The notes under the pieces are model-generated. The model saw only the letters and a program-made list of their open reading frames with translations. It searched no databases and was not told the DNA's origin. A stretch of DNA of 64,000 bases from Neobacillus niacini NBRC 15566 (GTDB lineage Bacteria > Bacillota > Bacilli > Bacillales > Cytobacillaceae): NCBI RefSeq assembly GCF_001591505.1, contig NZ_BCVA01000004.1:1-64000 (forward strand), given 5' to 3'. Positions 56,117 to 64,000 of the stretch are shown here, in pieces. Position 1 is the first letter of the stretch. Each line of letters begins with the position of its first letter. A program made the position numbers and the translations under genes.

Positions 56117-57091
56117 GGTATGTGGGGCAATTCGATCAATCCGATTTGTCCAGATTCCGCCGCTATAATTTGCAGGAAGTCTTTTTAAATCCTCTGGAGT
56201 ATCAAAGCCCTCCGACCAGCCGCCATCACCGGCAACCACAATGACCCGCGTATCGACACTGTCCATCCGGTTTAAGAACTTTTCCGACCATCCCCATAAC
56301 CATGGAGCAATTTTCTCTGGTATATGCAATTGTGTTTTCTCACATGCTGAAGGAATATAACCGGACCATCCGACTGCGATATAAGGAAGAAGACAGCTTT
56401 TTAAGGTCGCTTTTGACATGACACGAAGTTCAGGGATTTTATCTTTTATCGTTGCAATGGGCTGATCCCCGCCGTAAACGGTCATTTGGGCTAAGCGTTT
56501 TAAAGGCAGCTTTGATAGCAATTCAGCCAGTTGTATGCCTTCTTCGGGGTCATCGCTTTTAATATGGATCAAAAAGGAACTCTCTGGAAAATGGTCTAAT
56601 ACTTCGTTCAAAGAGGGCATGAGGCCAGCGCCTTTCCCGCGAAAAGGATAAGTTTTTCCATTATCCGCCGTGTAGCCATAACCGATATCTAACTGTTTTA
56701 ATTCTTCCATTGTGTATTCCTTCGTGGTTCCCTCAGCATTTGTCCGGCATTCCAACGTCCAGTCATGAAAAACAGCAAATTGCCCGTCTTTTGTAGGCTT
56801 AATGTCTAGCTCGACGACATCTGCACCGTTTTCAAAGGCTGCTTCCATCGAAGGGATAGTATTCTCTATATAGGGATGTTCAGGTTGGAAAATTCGCTCC
56901 GCTGTACAGGTATCGCCTTGGATACCTTCCATGCTAAAGGTTTGTCCTAGCCCGCGGTGTGCGAGAAGTAAAGGGTCACCCTCACGATCCTTTGCTAGTA
57001 GAGAGCTATTGTTTAGGAAAATAAATAAAGATAGAAAGAGTAGAAATATGAAAGCTCTTTTTACTATTTTCTTCAGTTTCGATTCCTCCAT
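56111..57091 (-). CDS. Secreted glycerophosphodiester phosphodiesterase
   Basis: A 326-aa enzyme that hydrolyses glycerophosphodiesters to glycerol 3-phosphate and an alcohol. It has a signal peptide or N-terminal anchor (about residues 12-34). The GDPD motifs are HRGLG, ENTIPSMEAAFENGAD, ELDIKPTKDG and FHDWTLECRT. The long insertion between HRG and ENT (QTFSMEGIQGDTCTAERIF) resembles extracellular GDPDs of larger type. Single gene with its own convergent terminator. It may recycle phospholipid or teichoic acid fragments. Confidence 0.88.
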   Translation of the reverse strand: MEESKLKKIVKRAFIFLLFLSLFIFLNNSSLLAKDREGDPLLLAHRGLGQTFSMEGIQGDTCTAERIFQPEHPYIENTIPSMEAAFENGADVVELDIKPTKDGQFAVFHDWTLECRTNAEGTTKEYTMEELKQLDIGYGYTADNGKTYPFRGKGAGLMPSLNEVLDHFPESSFLIHIKSDDPEEGIQLAELLSKLPLKRLAQMTVYGGDQPIATIKDKIPELRVMSKATLKSCLLPYIAVGWSGYIPSACEKTQLHIPEKIAPWLWGWSEKFLNRMDSVDTRVIVVAGDGGWSEGFDTPEDLKRLPANYSGGIWTNRIDRIAPHTK

Positions 57092-57162
57092 TAGTTCATG
57101 TTCATGATAATAGACGTAATTCGTCGGATAAATGATTCAGTTTTTTATCATTCAAGTCAAAG

Positions 57163-57290
57163 TTAGCGGATTTTAATAAGTAATACAAGATTAAGAGATC
57201 CAATTTTATATCATAGATAGAAATATCAGCGTTAAATTGAATTTATCGGCGATAAATGAGCTATATCAGCGAAAGGACATCTACAATAAA
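57163..57290. repeat. AGCGG/TCGGCG-type intergenic repeats
   Basis: The 231-bp gap after the GDPD gene start holds short related words: TTAGCGGATTTTAATAAG near 57163, TATCAGCG near 57224 and 57264, and TTATCGGCGATAAA near 57242. They resemble the words at 27971 and 61545 and may be decayed copies of one repeat family. Confidence 0.35.
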
Positions 57291-57322
57291 AAAGCTGATT
57301 GGAGTTTCCAACCAGCAATGTG

Positions 57323-57547
57323 TTACATTCTCTCTTTTATATCGTCTCTAATGGATTCGACCATACTATCCGATAAATTAGCTGGCAGTGAGGTACCATC
57401 CTTAAAGACCCAAGCATTAATAATCTCAAGATCTGCTTTTTTAAAAGTAATGCTGTAATTCTGTTGATCATAGATAAACTCTGCCGTTACATATTCCTCA
57501 CTATCAAAATCATCATCAATAATCATATTTGTTATTTCATACGCCAT
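57323..57547 (-). CDS. Small acidic protein of unknown function
   Basis: A protein of about 74 aa beginning MAYEITNM, with acidic clusters (DDDFDSEE) and no membrane segment or signal peptide. AAAAGGAG lies 11 nt before ATG 57547; GTG at 57550 is slightly better spaced. Monocistronic. I recognise no family. Confidence 0.55.
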   Translation of the reverse strand: MAYEITNMIIDDDFDSEEYVTAEFIYDQQNYSITFKKADLEIINAWVFKDGTSLPANLSDSMVESIRDDIKERM

Positions 57548-57647
57548 CACAATACAGTCTCCTTTTAACAAACAATAAAAATAGTCTTAACTAAAAACCG
57601 ACGTTTATACAAAACCATTATCTGCAGCATGCTCCATTATTTTAACA

Positions 57648-57710
57648 GACACTGTCCACCTGGGGTGGACAGTGTCCACGAGCGGTGCCTGTCACCCAAA
57701 ATTGTCACCC
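57648..57710. repeat. REP-like palindromic element
   Basis: A perfect 13-bp stem, GACACTGTCCACC with GGTGGACAGTGTC, around a 3-nt loop (57648-57676), is followed by GGTGCCTGTCACC (57684-57696) and a second TTGTCACCCAA. The nested dyads look like a REP-type mobile palindrome and have a GC content unlike the flanks. No transposase is nearby. Confidence 0.55.
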
Positions 57711-57730
57711 AATTTATTACCAAAAATTTA

Positions 57731-58009
57731 TTAAGGAAAGTATACGTCTAGCCATCCTTGATTATTTTTTAGGGTGTAGTAGTTTTGAAAGTCTGTTTTT
57801 ATGTAGGCAAGTGGATAGTGTTGTTTCTCAATGCTGTAGTTGGTTCCGTCTTTTTTAGTAAAGACCAGGGCCGTTTTTGTTATCTGGATGGTTTGAAAAT
57901 GGAAGCCATCTCGTTGGTAGAGCATTTCGTCTTCACTGTAATAGTTAAGTATCACCTGTCGATTTTGATGGTTTGTTAGTATTGAATAGTCGTTTAATTG
58001 TTTTTCCAT
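57731..58009 (-). CDS. Small protein of unknown function (second of a coupled pair)
   Basis: A protein of about 92 aa beginning MEKQLNDY, rich in Tyr, Gln and Asn, with a predicted beta-strand pattern and no membrane segment. Its start overlaps the end of the upstream small gene by 16 nt. No family recognised. An upstream in-frame ATG at 58039 would lengthen the overlap. Confidence 0.5.
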   Translation of the reverse strand: MEKQLNDYSILTNHQNRQVILNYYSEDEMLYQRDGFHFQTIQITKTALVFTKKDGTNYSIEKQHYPLAYIKTDFQNYYTLKNNQGWLDVYFP

Positions 58010-58254
58010 ACGCGCAGCACATACCCTCCACAACCGCATTGGTCGATAAACTTCATTTCTATGGTACTTCCGAAACCTTCTGATAAAACTCCTGTCAAAT
58101 AGTCATCTGGATGTCCGAAAGAAGCGGGAGTAACGATGTTTACATAGTAACCTTTCCCTGTCTGCTCGACTGCCTCTATGGACTCCTTAATAACCAATCT
58201 CACATCCTTTATATACTCTTCGTGTTCCAGCGAAATGGACCAATTCTTATCCAA
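57994..58254 (-). CDS. Small protein of unknown function with CGCGG motif
   Basis: An 86-aa protein with a helical N-terminal half (KDVRLVIKESIEAVEQTG) and a conserved-looking end DQCGCGGYVLRVWKN. GAGGTG is placed before the ATG. It overlaps the next small gene by 16 nt, so both are made together. No membrane segment or signal peptide. It could be half of a toxin-immunity or YwqJ-like accessory pair, but nothing in the sequence proves this. Confidence 0.55.
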   Translation of the reverse strand: MDKNWSISLEHEEYIKDVRLVIKESIEAVEQTGKGYYVNIVTPASFGHPDDYLTGVLSEGFGSTIEMKFIDQCGCGGYVLRVWKNN

Positions 58255-58398
58255 TTTCGATCACCTCTTACATTCTTTTATGCTGTACTTAAATTTTCCT
58301 GTTCATTTCTGTTCAATCTACTAATTTAACATTAGCTTTAACATATCCTTATTTTAAAACGAGGTTGATTGGAAAGTGGTGATAGGAATCACAAAGCG

Positions 58399-58432
58399 AA
58401 AGGAACCATAGCTAATCATGGTTCCTTTTCTC
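58399..58432 (-). terminator. Terminator of the GGDEF-EAL gene
   Basis: An 11-bp stem (AAAGGAACCAT with ATGGTTCCTTT) lies just after the stop codon at 58446 on the minus strand. It has T-rich sequence on the plus-strand side and only a short pyrimidine run on the minus side, so it may act mainly by its stable stem. Confidence 0.55.
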
Positions 58433-58445
58433 ATAAATACTCATA

Positions 58446-60797
58446 TTAAGAGACCGTTTCAGCCTTTTTATTCTCGATCAAGGCACTTACTTGCATAACG
58501 GTTAATGGTTTGCTATAGAGGTCACCTTGGACAACGTCACAATGGTGTTCTTTTAGAAACAGCAGCTGCTCTTTATTCTCTATTCCTTCCGCAATAACGG
58601 TTAAACCAAGGCTGTGACCTAAGTAAATAATTGTTTCTACTAGTGCTTTGTCTTTTTGGCTGCCCATAATATCTTGGGTAAAGGGCTTAGGAATTTTTAA
58701 GGTGTTAATTGGAAATCTTTTAAGATACATTAAGGAGGAAAATCCTGTACCGAAGTCGTCAATAGATATTCTCACGCCCAAATCCCGCAGTTTCTGCATA
58801 TTTTTAATCGCTGCTTCTGCATTTGTAAAAGCAACGCCTTCTGTAATTTCTAACTCTAAACAATTTGGATTTAACCTAGTAGTTTTTAAAGCTTTGATGA
58901 CCATCTCTACTAAATTTTCGTGAAGAAATTGGACAGGAGAGAGGTTTACAGCAATGATTAAATCGCTTTTCCCGCTATCATGCCAAGCCTTTCCCTGTAT
59001 ACAGGCATGATTCAGGACCCATTCACCTATAGGAATAATTAGTCCGGACTCTTCCGCAACCGGTATAAATTGGCTGGGATAAACCATGCCAGCTTCCATT
59101 GTATTCCACCGAAGTAATGCTTCAACTCCGACAAGTTCCCCTGTCTGTAAACTCACCTGTGGTTGATAGTTTAAAACAAATTCATTGTTTTTAAGTGCTT
59201 TTCGGAGCCCACTCTCAAGTGCCATTTTTCTAGAAATTGTTTTGTTCATATCCTTTGAATAGAACTTGTAATTATTTCTGCCCTCTTCTTTGGCACGATA
59301 CATGGCCATGTCGGCGTTCTTCATTAGTTCTTTGGTATTTTGTCCATCACTTGGATAGAAAGCAATCCCAATACTCATGGAGACGTGTAATTCTTGACCT
59401 TGAATGTTAATCGGTTTTGCCACAATCGCTCTTATTCGTTCTACTAAAGGAATCACATCTTCTTCCGCCCGAATCCGGTTAAATAAAACTGTAAATTCAT
59501 CCCCACCTTGACGGGAAATTGTATCAATTTTGCGGACGTTTTTAGCCATTTCTTTGGTAACATGCTTTAATAGTAAGTCACCAAATTCATGACCCAGTGT
59601 ATCATTAATATTTTTAAAACGGTCTAAATCAATAAAAATAACCGCTAGTTTATATTGATTTCGTTTCGCCTCATCCATGGCTGTCGTCAGCCGCTCTAAA
59701 AACATCCTTCGATTAGGCAGCCCGCTTAGTACATCATGGTAGGCCATATGTTTCATTTTCCGGGCAGCTGAAAGAAGCTGTTGGTTTATCGAGCTTAGTT
59801 CCTCTGTCCTTTCCCCGATTTTCAGCTCTAATTCTTCTGTAAGTTCATGGTACTTGGCTAACAATGTTTGGTTTTCTAAGGAGGCAAATATGTGCCGTAA
59901 TATTAGCAAAAGGATGGCTGCTGCAGAGCCGATGATTAAACTATTTGAATCTTGATGTTGAAAAATCATGGTCATAAATAAAAGGATTACACTAATATAA
60001 GGCAGTAGTAATCGTAGAGTGATAGAATCTTTCAAAGACAGGATCTTATTATTTTTTTCGAAAGATTCATCGTCGTTTTGTATCGCAAATGTTCCTGCAA
60101 TTCCCAATAATAAAGGCCAAAGTGACCATAATGGGTAAAGTAGCCTTTCTGAAAAAGGGATATTCATTATAGAAATAATGAAATAAGAAGAATCAGCAAT
60201 CACATGAATCAATAAGCTTGATAGGATTAAGACTTTAAAGGGGGATAATTTTTCAGACCCTAAATAGAATACCAAAGCCCCAAAAACGAGGACTAAATCC
60301 CCTAGTGGAAGTCCTATAAAAATATTGTGAATTTGGTGATTACGGATAATAAAATACCAGCTAAACGTAATAGCTGCAGTCATAATAATACATGTATCAA
60401 AGATGAATTTCGTAAGGTGAACGTTCTCTTCTTTCATACGGATTATGTAAATAAAGACGAAAAGAAAACATAGAATCTGAAGTATATAGAAGAGATGATT
60501 CCATCCAAGGGAAAGAACCTCTTTTTGATAAAAATAACCGTTTGCCAGTACAGCCAAAAAGTTAAAAAAACATCCTAGTGAGTAAAATAGCCAAATGCAA
60601 TTTTCTTTCGTTTTCAGTCTTCGATAAATGAAAAATAGAATAATAGATGAAGTAAGGGGGGCAGCTAATAAAAATAGATTTTCCCCAGTTGTTTTAGATG
60701 TGATGTTATTTTTCGAGAAGTAAAGCCAGATATAATAACCAAGAGTATAAAAAAGGGTATAGTAAATATATAGCCTATTTCTAACGAGTCTATCCAT
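58446..60797 (-). CDS. Membrane GGDEF-EAL protein with altered EAL site
   Basis: A protein of about 783 aa. About nine or ten N-terminal helices (residues 10-310) form a membrane sensor, followed by a coiled region, a GGDEF domain (GGDEF 431-435, inhibitory RKID before it) and an EAL domain (Glu559, DDFGTGFSS, IAEGIE). The canonical KID motif of EAL reads KIPKPF, with Pro703 in place of the metal-binding Asp. The cyclase half looks active; the phosphodiesterase half may be impaired. ATG 60797 is chosen because AGGAGTG lies 7 nt before it. Confidence 0.85.
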   Translation of the reverse strand: MDRLVRNRLYIYYTLFYTLGYYIWLYFSKNNITSKTTGENLFLLAAPLTSSIILFFIYRRLKTKENCIWLFYSLGCFFNFLAVLANGYFYQKEVLSLGWNHLFYILQILCFLFVFIYIIRMKEENVHLTKFIFDTCIIMTAAITFSWYFIIRNHQIHNIFIGLPLGDLVLVFGALVFYLGSEKLSPFKVLILSSLLIHVIADSSYFIISIMNIPFSERLLYPLWSLWPLLLGIAGTFAIQNDDESFEKNNKILSLKDSITLRLLLPYISVILLFMTMIFQHQDSNSLIIGSAAAILLLILRHIFASLENQTLLAKYHELTEELELKIGERTEELSSINQQLLSAARKMKHMAYHDVLSGLPNRRMFLERLTTAMDEAKRNQYKLAVIFIDLDRFKNINDTLGHEFGDLLLKHVTKEMAKNVRKIDTISRQGGDEFTVLFNRIRAEEDVIPLVERIRAIVAKPINIQGQELHVSMSIGIAFYPSDGQNTKELMKNADMAMYRAKEEGRNNYKFYSKDMNKTISRKMALESGLRKALKNNEFVLNYQPQVSLQTGELVGVEALLRWNTMEAGMVYPSQFIPVAEESGLIIPIGEWVLNHACIQGKAWHDSGKSDLIIAVNLSPVQFLHENLVEMVIKALKTTRLNPNCLELEITEGVAFTNAEAAIKNMQKLRDLGVRISIDDFGTGFSSLMYLKRFPINTLKIPKPFTQDIMGSQKDKALVETIIYLGHSLGLTVIAEGIENKEQLLFLKEHHCDVVQGDLYSKPLTVMQVSALIENKKAETVS

Positions 60798-61095
60798 CCG
60801 TGACACTCCTATGAGAAACCAGATATATTTCTATTTTCGTCAAATAAAAACAAGACTATTTTACCATTTAGCAGAGTGGGAAGTTGTCGAAAAATGTAAG
60901 TAGTTGTAATAATTAACAAAAAATTGGATATCATTTGCCGCTAATATGAAATTTTAGGGAGTGTATACCGGTTAAAACCAAAATTCTACCTAACAGTGAC
61001 CAGATCCCATTGTTCCCAGATTAGCAGAGGTTTGTGAAGTGAAAATGTGAGGAAAGGAAGAGGAACCAGTTTCTAGAGAAATCCTTGAAAAAGAA
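60798..61095. other. Intergenic region without a gene
   Basis: About 300 bp upstream of the GGDEF-EAL gene and downstream of the cytochrome gene. It is AT-rich, and I see no convincing gene, repeat or RNA in it. Confidence 0.5.
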
Positions 61096-61124
61096 AAAGG
61101 TTAGGAGCCTCCTAACCTTTCGCT
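61096..61124 (-). terminator. Terminator of the cytochrome c gene
   Basis: A long stem, AAAGGTTAGGAG with CTCCTAACCTTT, is followed on the minus strand by a TTTTTCTTTTTC run. Confidence 0.85.
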
Positions 61125-61424
61125 TTATTTTTCTAATAGCCACATGGTAACTGTTTGAGCTTCTTCTTCGGTTAGGAGTCCGCCTGGCATCATACCGGCA
61201 CCATCGTTTAGTAATTTGAGCATTTCCTCTTCCGAATACTTTGCTTTCATATTGGTTATTGGCGGCCCTGCTAATCCTTCTAAGTTTTCACCATGGCAGG
61301 ACAGGCACCCGAATATATATAGACCTTCTCCGTCTGTAGGTCTCTTTGCGTCAGCAGTATTTGATGAACATCCTGCTAATAATAGTAATAAGAGTGCAAG
61401 AACAATCCATAGTTGCTTCATCAT
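61125..61424 (-). CDS. cccB: Cytochrome c-551 lipoprotein
   Basis: A 99-aa membrane-anchored small cytochrome c. Lipobox LLAGC (Cys19), then a heme-binding CLSCH (Cys40, Cys43, His44), and a likely axial Met in GAGMMPGG (Met79). Length and layout match B. subtilis CccB. AGGAGG lies before ATG 61424. It probably shuttles electrons to terminal oxidases on the outer face of the membrane. Single gene. Confidence 0.9.
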   Translation of the reverse strand: MMKQLWIVLALLLLLLAGCSSNTADAKRPTDGEGLYIFGCLSCHGENLEGLAGPPITNMKAKYSEEEMLKLLNDGAGMMPGGLLTEEEAQTVTMWLLEK

Positions 61425-61544
61425 GTTACCTCCTAATGGTCGTGTAATGGTTAATCCAAGATTACTGTATAAAACTAAATATTTTCTAAACGAAAGATTA
61501 AAATTTTCTTAAATGCGTATTCATCTTAGTGATGGAAATACTGG

Positions 61545-61640
61545 CGGATAGTCGGTATTAGATGAGGATAGCGAGATAAACTTGGCGGATAACACAAACT
61601 ACTTTAAAATGGAAAAAATACTCTCGGATAGCGAAGTCTA
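61545..61640. repeat. CGGATA-type intergenic repeats
   Basis: Short related words ACTGGCGGATAG, AGGATAGCGAGA, TTGGCGGATAAC and CTCGGATAGCGAAG lie 20-40 bp apart in the gap before msrAB. They resemble the blocks at 27971 and 57163. Confidence 0.35.
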
Positions 61641-61678
61641 CTCTCTGAGGGGAAAAATAATATAAGGGGGTTTGCACA

Positions 61679-62626
61679 ATGACTGAATTAGCAACGTTTG
61701 CAGGTGGCTGTTTTTGGTGTATGGTATCGCCGTTTGATGAACAGCCTGGAATTAAAGAAGTGCTTTCAGGTTATACGGGTGGGCATAAGGAAAACCCGAC
61801 ATATCAGGAGGTTTGCTCAGATACGACGGGGCATTACGAAGCAGTTCAAATTACATTTGACCCTGAGATTTACCCCTATAAAAAATTGCTGGAGATATTT
61901 TGGCAGCAAATTGATCCGACAGATGAGGGCGGGCAATTTAATGATCGAGGTCTATCGTACCGGACGGCAATTTTTTATCATAATGAAGAACAAAGGGTGA
62001 TGGCGGAGGACTCAAAGGCAGAGCTCGTTGCAAGCGGACGTTTTCAAAAGCCAATTGTTACTCAGATCCTGCCCGCTGGTCCCTTTTATCCGGCAGAGGA
62101 AAAACACCAGGAATATTACAAGAAAATGCCTTTTCATTATAACCACTATCGAGAAGGTTCAGGGCGTGCCAAATTCATTCGTGAAAACTGGAAAAAGCGG
62201 AAAAGTGATGAGGAGCTCAAAAAAGAATTGACCCCGATTCAATATGAAGTCACTAGGAAAAATGCAACAGAACCGCCGTTCAAAAATGATTATTGGGATA
62301 ACAAAGAGGAAGGTATTTATGTAGATATCGTTTCAGGTGAGCCGCTTTTTAGTTCATTGGTCCAATATGATGCCGGCTGCGGTTGGCCAAGCTTTACGAA
62401 GCCGCTAAGGCGATATGAATTGGAGGAAAGGTTTGATACTTCGCATGGAATGAGGCGGATTGAGGTGCGAAGCAAAACATCCGATTCCCATCTAGGGCAT
62501 GTGTTTGATGATGGACCTGGACCTGACCGTGCTAGGTATTGTATTAACTCGGCGGCACTTCGATTTGTCCCAAAAGATCAATTGGAAGAAGAAGGATATG
62601 GTCAGTTTTTAAAGCTGTTTACCTAA
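61679..62626 (+). CDS. msrAB: Bifunctional methionine sulfoxide reductase MsrAB
   Basis: A 315-aa fusion that repairs both epimers of methionine sulfoxide. The MsrA domain (about 1-155) has GGCFWC (catalytic Cys11). The MsrB domain (about 175-312) has [20 protein letters not shown] and RYCINSAAL with the catalytic Cys. The CxxC zinc pairs of many MsrB proteins are missing (SGEPLF in place of CG-x-PLF), as in zinc-free MsrB forms. AAGGGGG precedes the ATG. No signal peptide, so it is cytoplasmic. Confidence 0.93.
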   Translation: MTELATFAGGCFWCMVSPFDEQPGIKEVLSGYTGGHKENPTYQEVCSDTTGHYEAVQITFDPEIYPYKKLLEIFWQQIDPTDEGGQFNDRGLSYRTAIFYHNEEQRVMAEDSKAELVASGRFQKPIVTQILPAGPFYPAEEKHQEYYKKMPFHYNHYREGSGRAKFIRENWKKRKSDEELKKELTPIQYEVTRKNATEPPFKNDYWDNKEEGIYVDIVSGEPLFSSLVQYDAGCGWPSFTKPLRRYELEERFDTSHGMRRIEVRSKTSDSHLGHVFDDGPGPDRARYCINSAALRFVPKDQLEEEGYGQFLKLFT

Positions 62627-62627
62627 T

Positions 62628-62657
62628 AAACTCCCAGGGATAAGCCTGGGAGTTTTG
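62628..62657. terminator. Bidirectional terminator
   Basis: The stem AAACTCCCAGG/CCTGGGAGTTT with a 6-nt loop lies between msrAB and the convergent MOSC gene. Confidence 0.85.
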
Positions 62658-63302
62658 TCATCTTTCTTTTAATTCAGTGAGATATTCTTTCCATTGACCT
62701 GCCAGCTCTTCTATACCGAGTATTTTTTCAATCACTTCCATGGAAGGTGATGGGTCATGGAAGTAGAGATGATGGATGGAAGAGACGGTGATTTGCTCAG
62801 GATGTGAAACCAGCTTTTTAATTTGAGAATCTGCTGTTATTTTTCCTTCCTCCAGCACTCTGAAAAAATATCCGGTATATCCTGTTTTAACAATTCTTTT
62901 TAACAGAAGGTTGTTGTTATTGCGTTTATTAATGGTGGAGCAGGGATAACGACCTTGAGATACTTGTAAAACTGCCTCTCCAATCTGAAAAACATCTCCA
63001 ATACATACCTGATCTTCCTTCATGCCTATCGGTGTTATATTTTCACCGAATGCAGATGGTTCCAATGTTTTACCAAAGACATTTTCCCAATGTGCATAAT
63101 GTTCGAAGGGATATACGCAGACTACTCGCTCTGAACCGCCATGATACTCAGGGTTCGCCACCTGATCTCCATTTATTTGATCAAAGCCCACAAACAGCTC
63201 TTCAAATTGTTCTTTCCAGATTCCAGACTTGTACGTCTCATTCTTATAAACCATATCTTTTGGCAATCCCTTGCTTAAATAAATGATTTCTCTATCGTGC
63301 AA
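62658..63302 (-). CDS. MOSC-domain protein (YiiM/YflK-like)
   Basis: A protein of about 214 aa of the molybdenum cofactor sulfurase C-terminal family. Visible blocks are NGDQVANPEYHGGSERVVCVYPFEHYAHWE, AFGENITPIGM, and a conserved Cys in GRYPCSTINKR. The C-terminal 3-alpha extension matches YiiM. TTG 63302 follows AAGGAGG at 9 nt; ATG 63323 lies before that site. YiiM-like proteins reduce N-hydroxylated compounds using molybdopterin; activity here is inferred from family. Confidence 0.8.
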   Translation of the reverse strand: MHDREIIYLSKGLPKDMVYKNETYKSGIWKEQFEELFVGFDQINGDQVANPEYHGGSERVVCVYPFEHYAHWENVFGKTLEPSAFGENITPIGMKEDQVCIGDVFQIGEAVLQVSQGRYPCSTINKRNNNNLLLKRIVKTGYTGYFFRVLEEGKITADSQIKKLVSHPEQITVSSIHHLYFHDPSPSMEVIEKILGIEELAGQWKEYLTELKER

Positions 63303-63343
63303 AGCTACTCGCCTCCTTGTCATTTATTTTACTATAAAAATAA

Positions 63344-63372
63344 AGAAACTCTCATATAATTGAGAGTTTCTT
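63344..63372 (-). terminator. Terminator of the edge histidine kinase gene
   Basis: The stem AGAAACTCTCA/TGAGAGTTTCT is followed by T-rich sequence on the minus strand, next to the stop codon at 63371. Confidence 0.75.
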
Positions 63373-64000
63373 ATGTAAGGCTAAAAACGCGCTGAGTGAT
63401 GGTCGGTAAAGTAATTTCAATTGTTGTTCCTTCATTTACTGTACTATCAATGATTATTTGACCATTATGGCTTTCAATAATTTTATAACACGTCATAAGT
63501 CCGAGACCTGTTCCCTTTTCTTTGGTCGTATAAAAGGGTTCACCGAGTGTCGAAATTCGGTCCTTTGGAATTCCAATCCCCTGATCGATAATTTGAATAG
63601 AGATTTTATCTTCTTCCTTTAGTTTCACTCTAACATCAATGTTCCCACCGCTTGGCATGGCTTCTATGGCGTTCTTTAGCAGGTTTAAGAAGACCTGTTT
63701 TAATTGGTTTTCCTCACAGCTTATCCTTGGCAGGTCGCATTCTAATTCTACGAAGATTTGGACATTGTTTAATATAGATTGCGTATTAATTAAGGTGACA
63801 ACATCTTTAATTAATTCCTTCACATCTTTTTCCGCAAAAACAGCAGCGGTTGGTTTAGCGAGAACTAGGAATTCTCCAACGATGTCATTGATTCGATCAA
63901 GCTCGGATAACACAATATCATAGTATTCTTCCTTTTGTGTATTGGTTTTGAATAATTGTATGAAGCCTCTTATTGAGGTAAGTGGATTTCGGATCTCATG
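63371..64000 (-). CDS. Sporulation-kinase-type histidine kinase, C-terminal part (cut by window)
   Basis: The reading frame stays open to the right edge and its first visible codons encode HEIRNPLTSIRGF, the H-box with phospho-acceptor His, so at least the N-terminal sensor lies outside the window. Following are the dimerisation helix, the N box VFLNLLKNAIEAMP, G1 DQGIGIPKDR, F box FYTTKEKGTGLGLMTCYKIIE. The order is typical of KinA/KinE-like kinases. A start inside the window (near 63913) would cut the H-box off and is rejected. Target response regulator unknown, possibly Spo0F. Confidence 0.88.
   Translation of the reverse strand, partial: HEIRNPLTSIRGFIQLFKTNTQKEEYYDIVLSELDRINDIVGEFLVLAKPTAAVFAEKDVKELIKDVVTLINTQSILNNVQIFVELECDLPRISCEENQLKQVFLNLLKNAIEAMPSGGNIDVRVKLKEEDKISIQIIDQGIGIPKDRISTLGEPFYTTKEKGTGLGLMTCYKIIESHNGQIIIDSTVNEGTTIEITLPTITQRVFSLT

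Noticed and set aside
57237..57458. 73-codon plus-strand frame opposite the small acidic protein
   Set aside because: It starts in repeat-like intergenic DNA, lacks a ribosome site and mirrors the minus-strand gene.
63371..63913. A complete 180-aa kinase-like protein starting at 63913
   Set aside because: The frame continues upstream to the window edge and encodes the histidine box there, so the gene is truncated by the window rather than short.

Overview
The window reads as chromosomal DNA of a low-GC, endospore-forming member of the Bacillaceae (Bacillus or a close relative; a Neobacillus-like organism is a guess). The signs are strong AGGAGG-type ribosome sites with many GTG/TTG starts, classic Fur boxes, cre-like sites, a SleB-type spore cortex hydrolase, YesM/YesN-type regulators, CotSA-like glycosyltransferase neighbours and many short intergenic hairpins. 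No tRNA, rRNA, CRISPR array, phage or transposase gene was seen.

Layout. 136-2505: scoAB-type CoA-transferase, divergent from a LysR regulator. 2837-24133: a large carbohydrate locus with a binding protein and two permeases, GH2 beta-galactosidase, a GH63/GH37-like glycosidase, an EamA transporter, a LacI repressor, a YesM/YesN two-component pair, a second (orphan) binding protein, then an SDR dehydrogenase, a divergent GcvPA-like/GcvPB-like pair and a second binding protein with two permeases. Neither importer has its own ATPase, so both probably borrow a shared MsmX-type ATPase. The GcvP-like pair, far from any glycine cleavage T or H gene and altered in conserved motifs, is the best candidate for an undescribed pathway. 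24206-28367: small membrane proteins and an MFS exporter divergent from an XRE-TPR regulator, with three copies of a 17-bp palindrome between them. 28368-39535: a fused orphan peptide-type permease, galE, a PAS-GGDEF-EAL protein, GNAT, a phosphoesterase, purU, a CPBP protease and a NarL-type two-component pair. 39536-44427: sleB, a hairpin array, and a coupled operon of GT4 glycosyltransferase, tandem kinase-like protein with a charged tail, and UDP-sugar epimerase, which looks like a spore-surface glycosylation unit. 44580-50521: gluconate permease, FMN reductase, an unknown cysteine-containing protein, PhnA-like protein, and an aldo/keto reductase-MFS operon divergent from an HxlR regulator. 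50907-56076: a complete siderophore importer and a divergent ferredoxin-NADP reductase-like flavoprotein, all behind Fur boxes. 56111-64000: GDPD, small unknown genes, a membrane GGDEF-EAL protein with an altered EAL site, cytochrome c-551, MsrAB, a MOSC protein, and a histidine kinase cut by the window edge.

A second theme is non-coding. Several intergenic regions carry tandem hairpins with a period close to 52 bp (about 1-120, 39352-39535, 40406-40834, 50575-50831). The stem sequence is shared inside an array and between the last two arrays, but differs in the others. Nothing in the genes explains these arrays.
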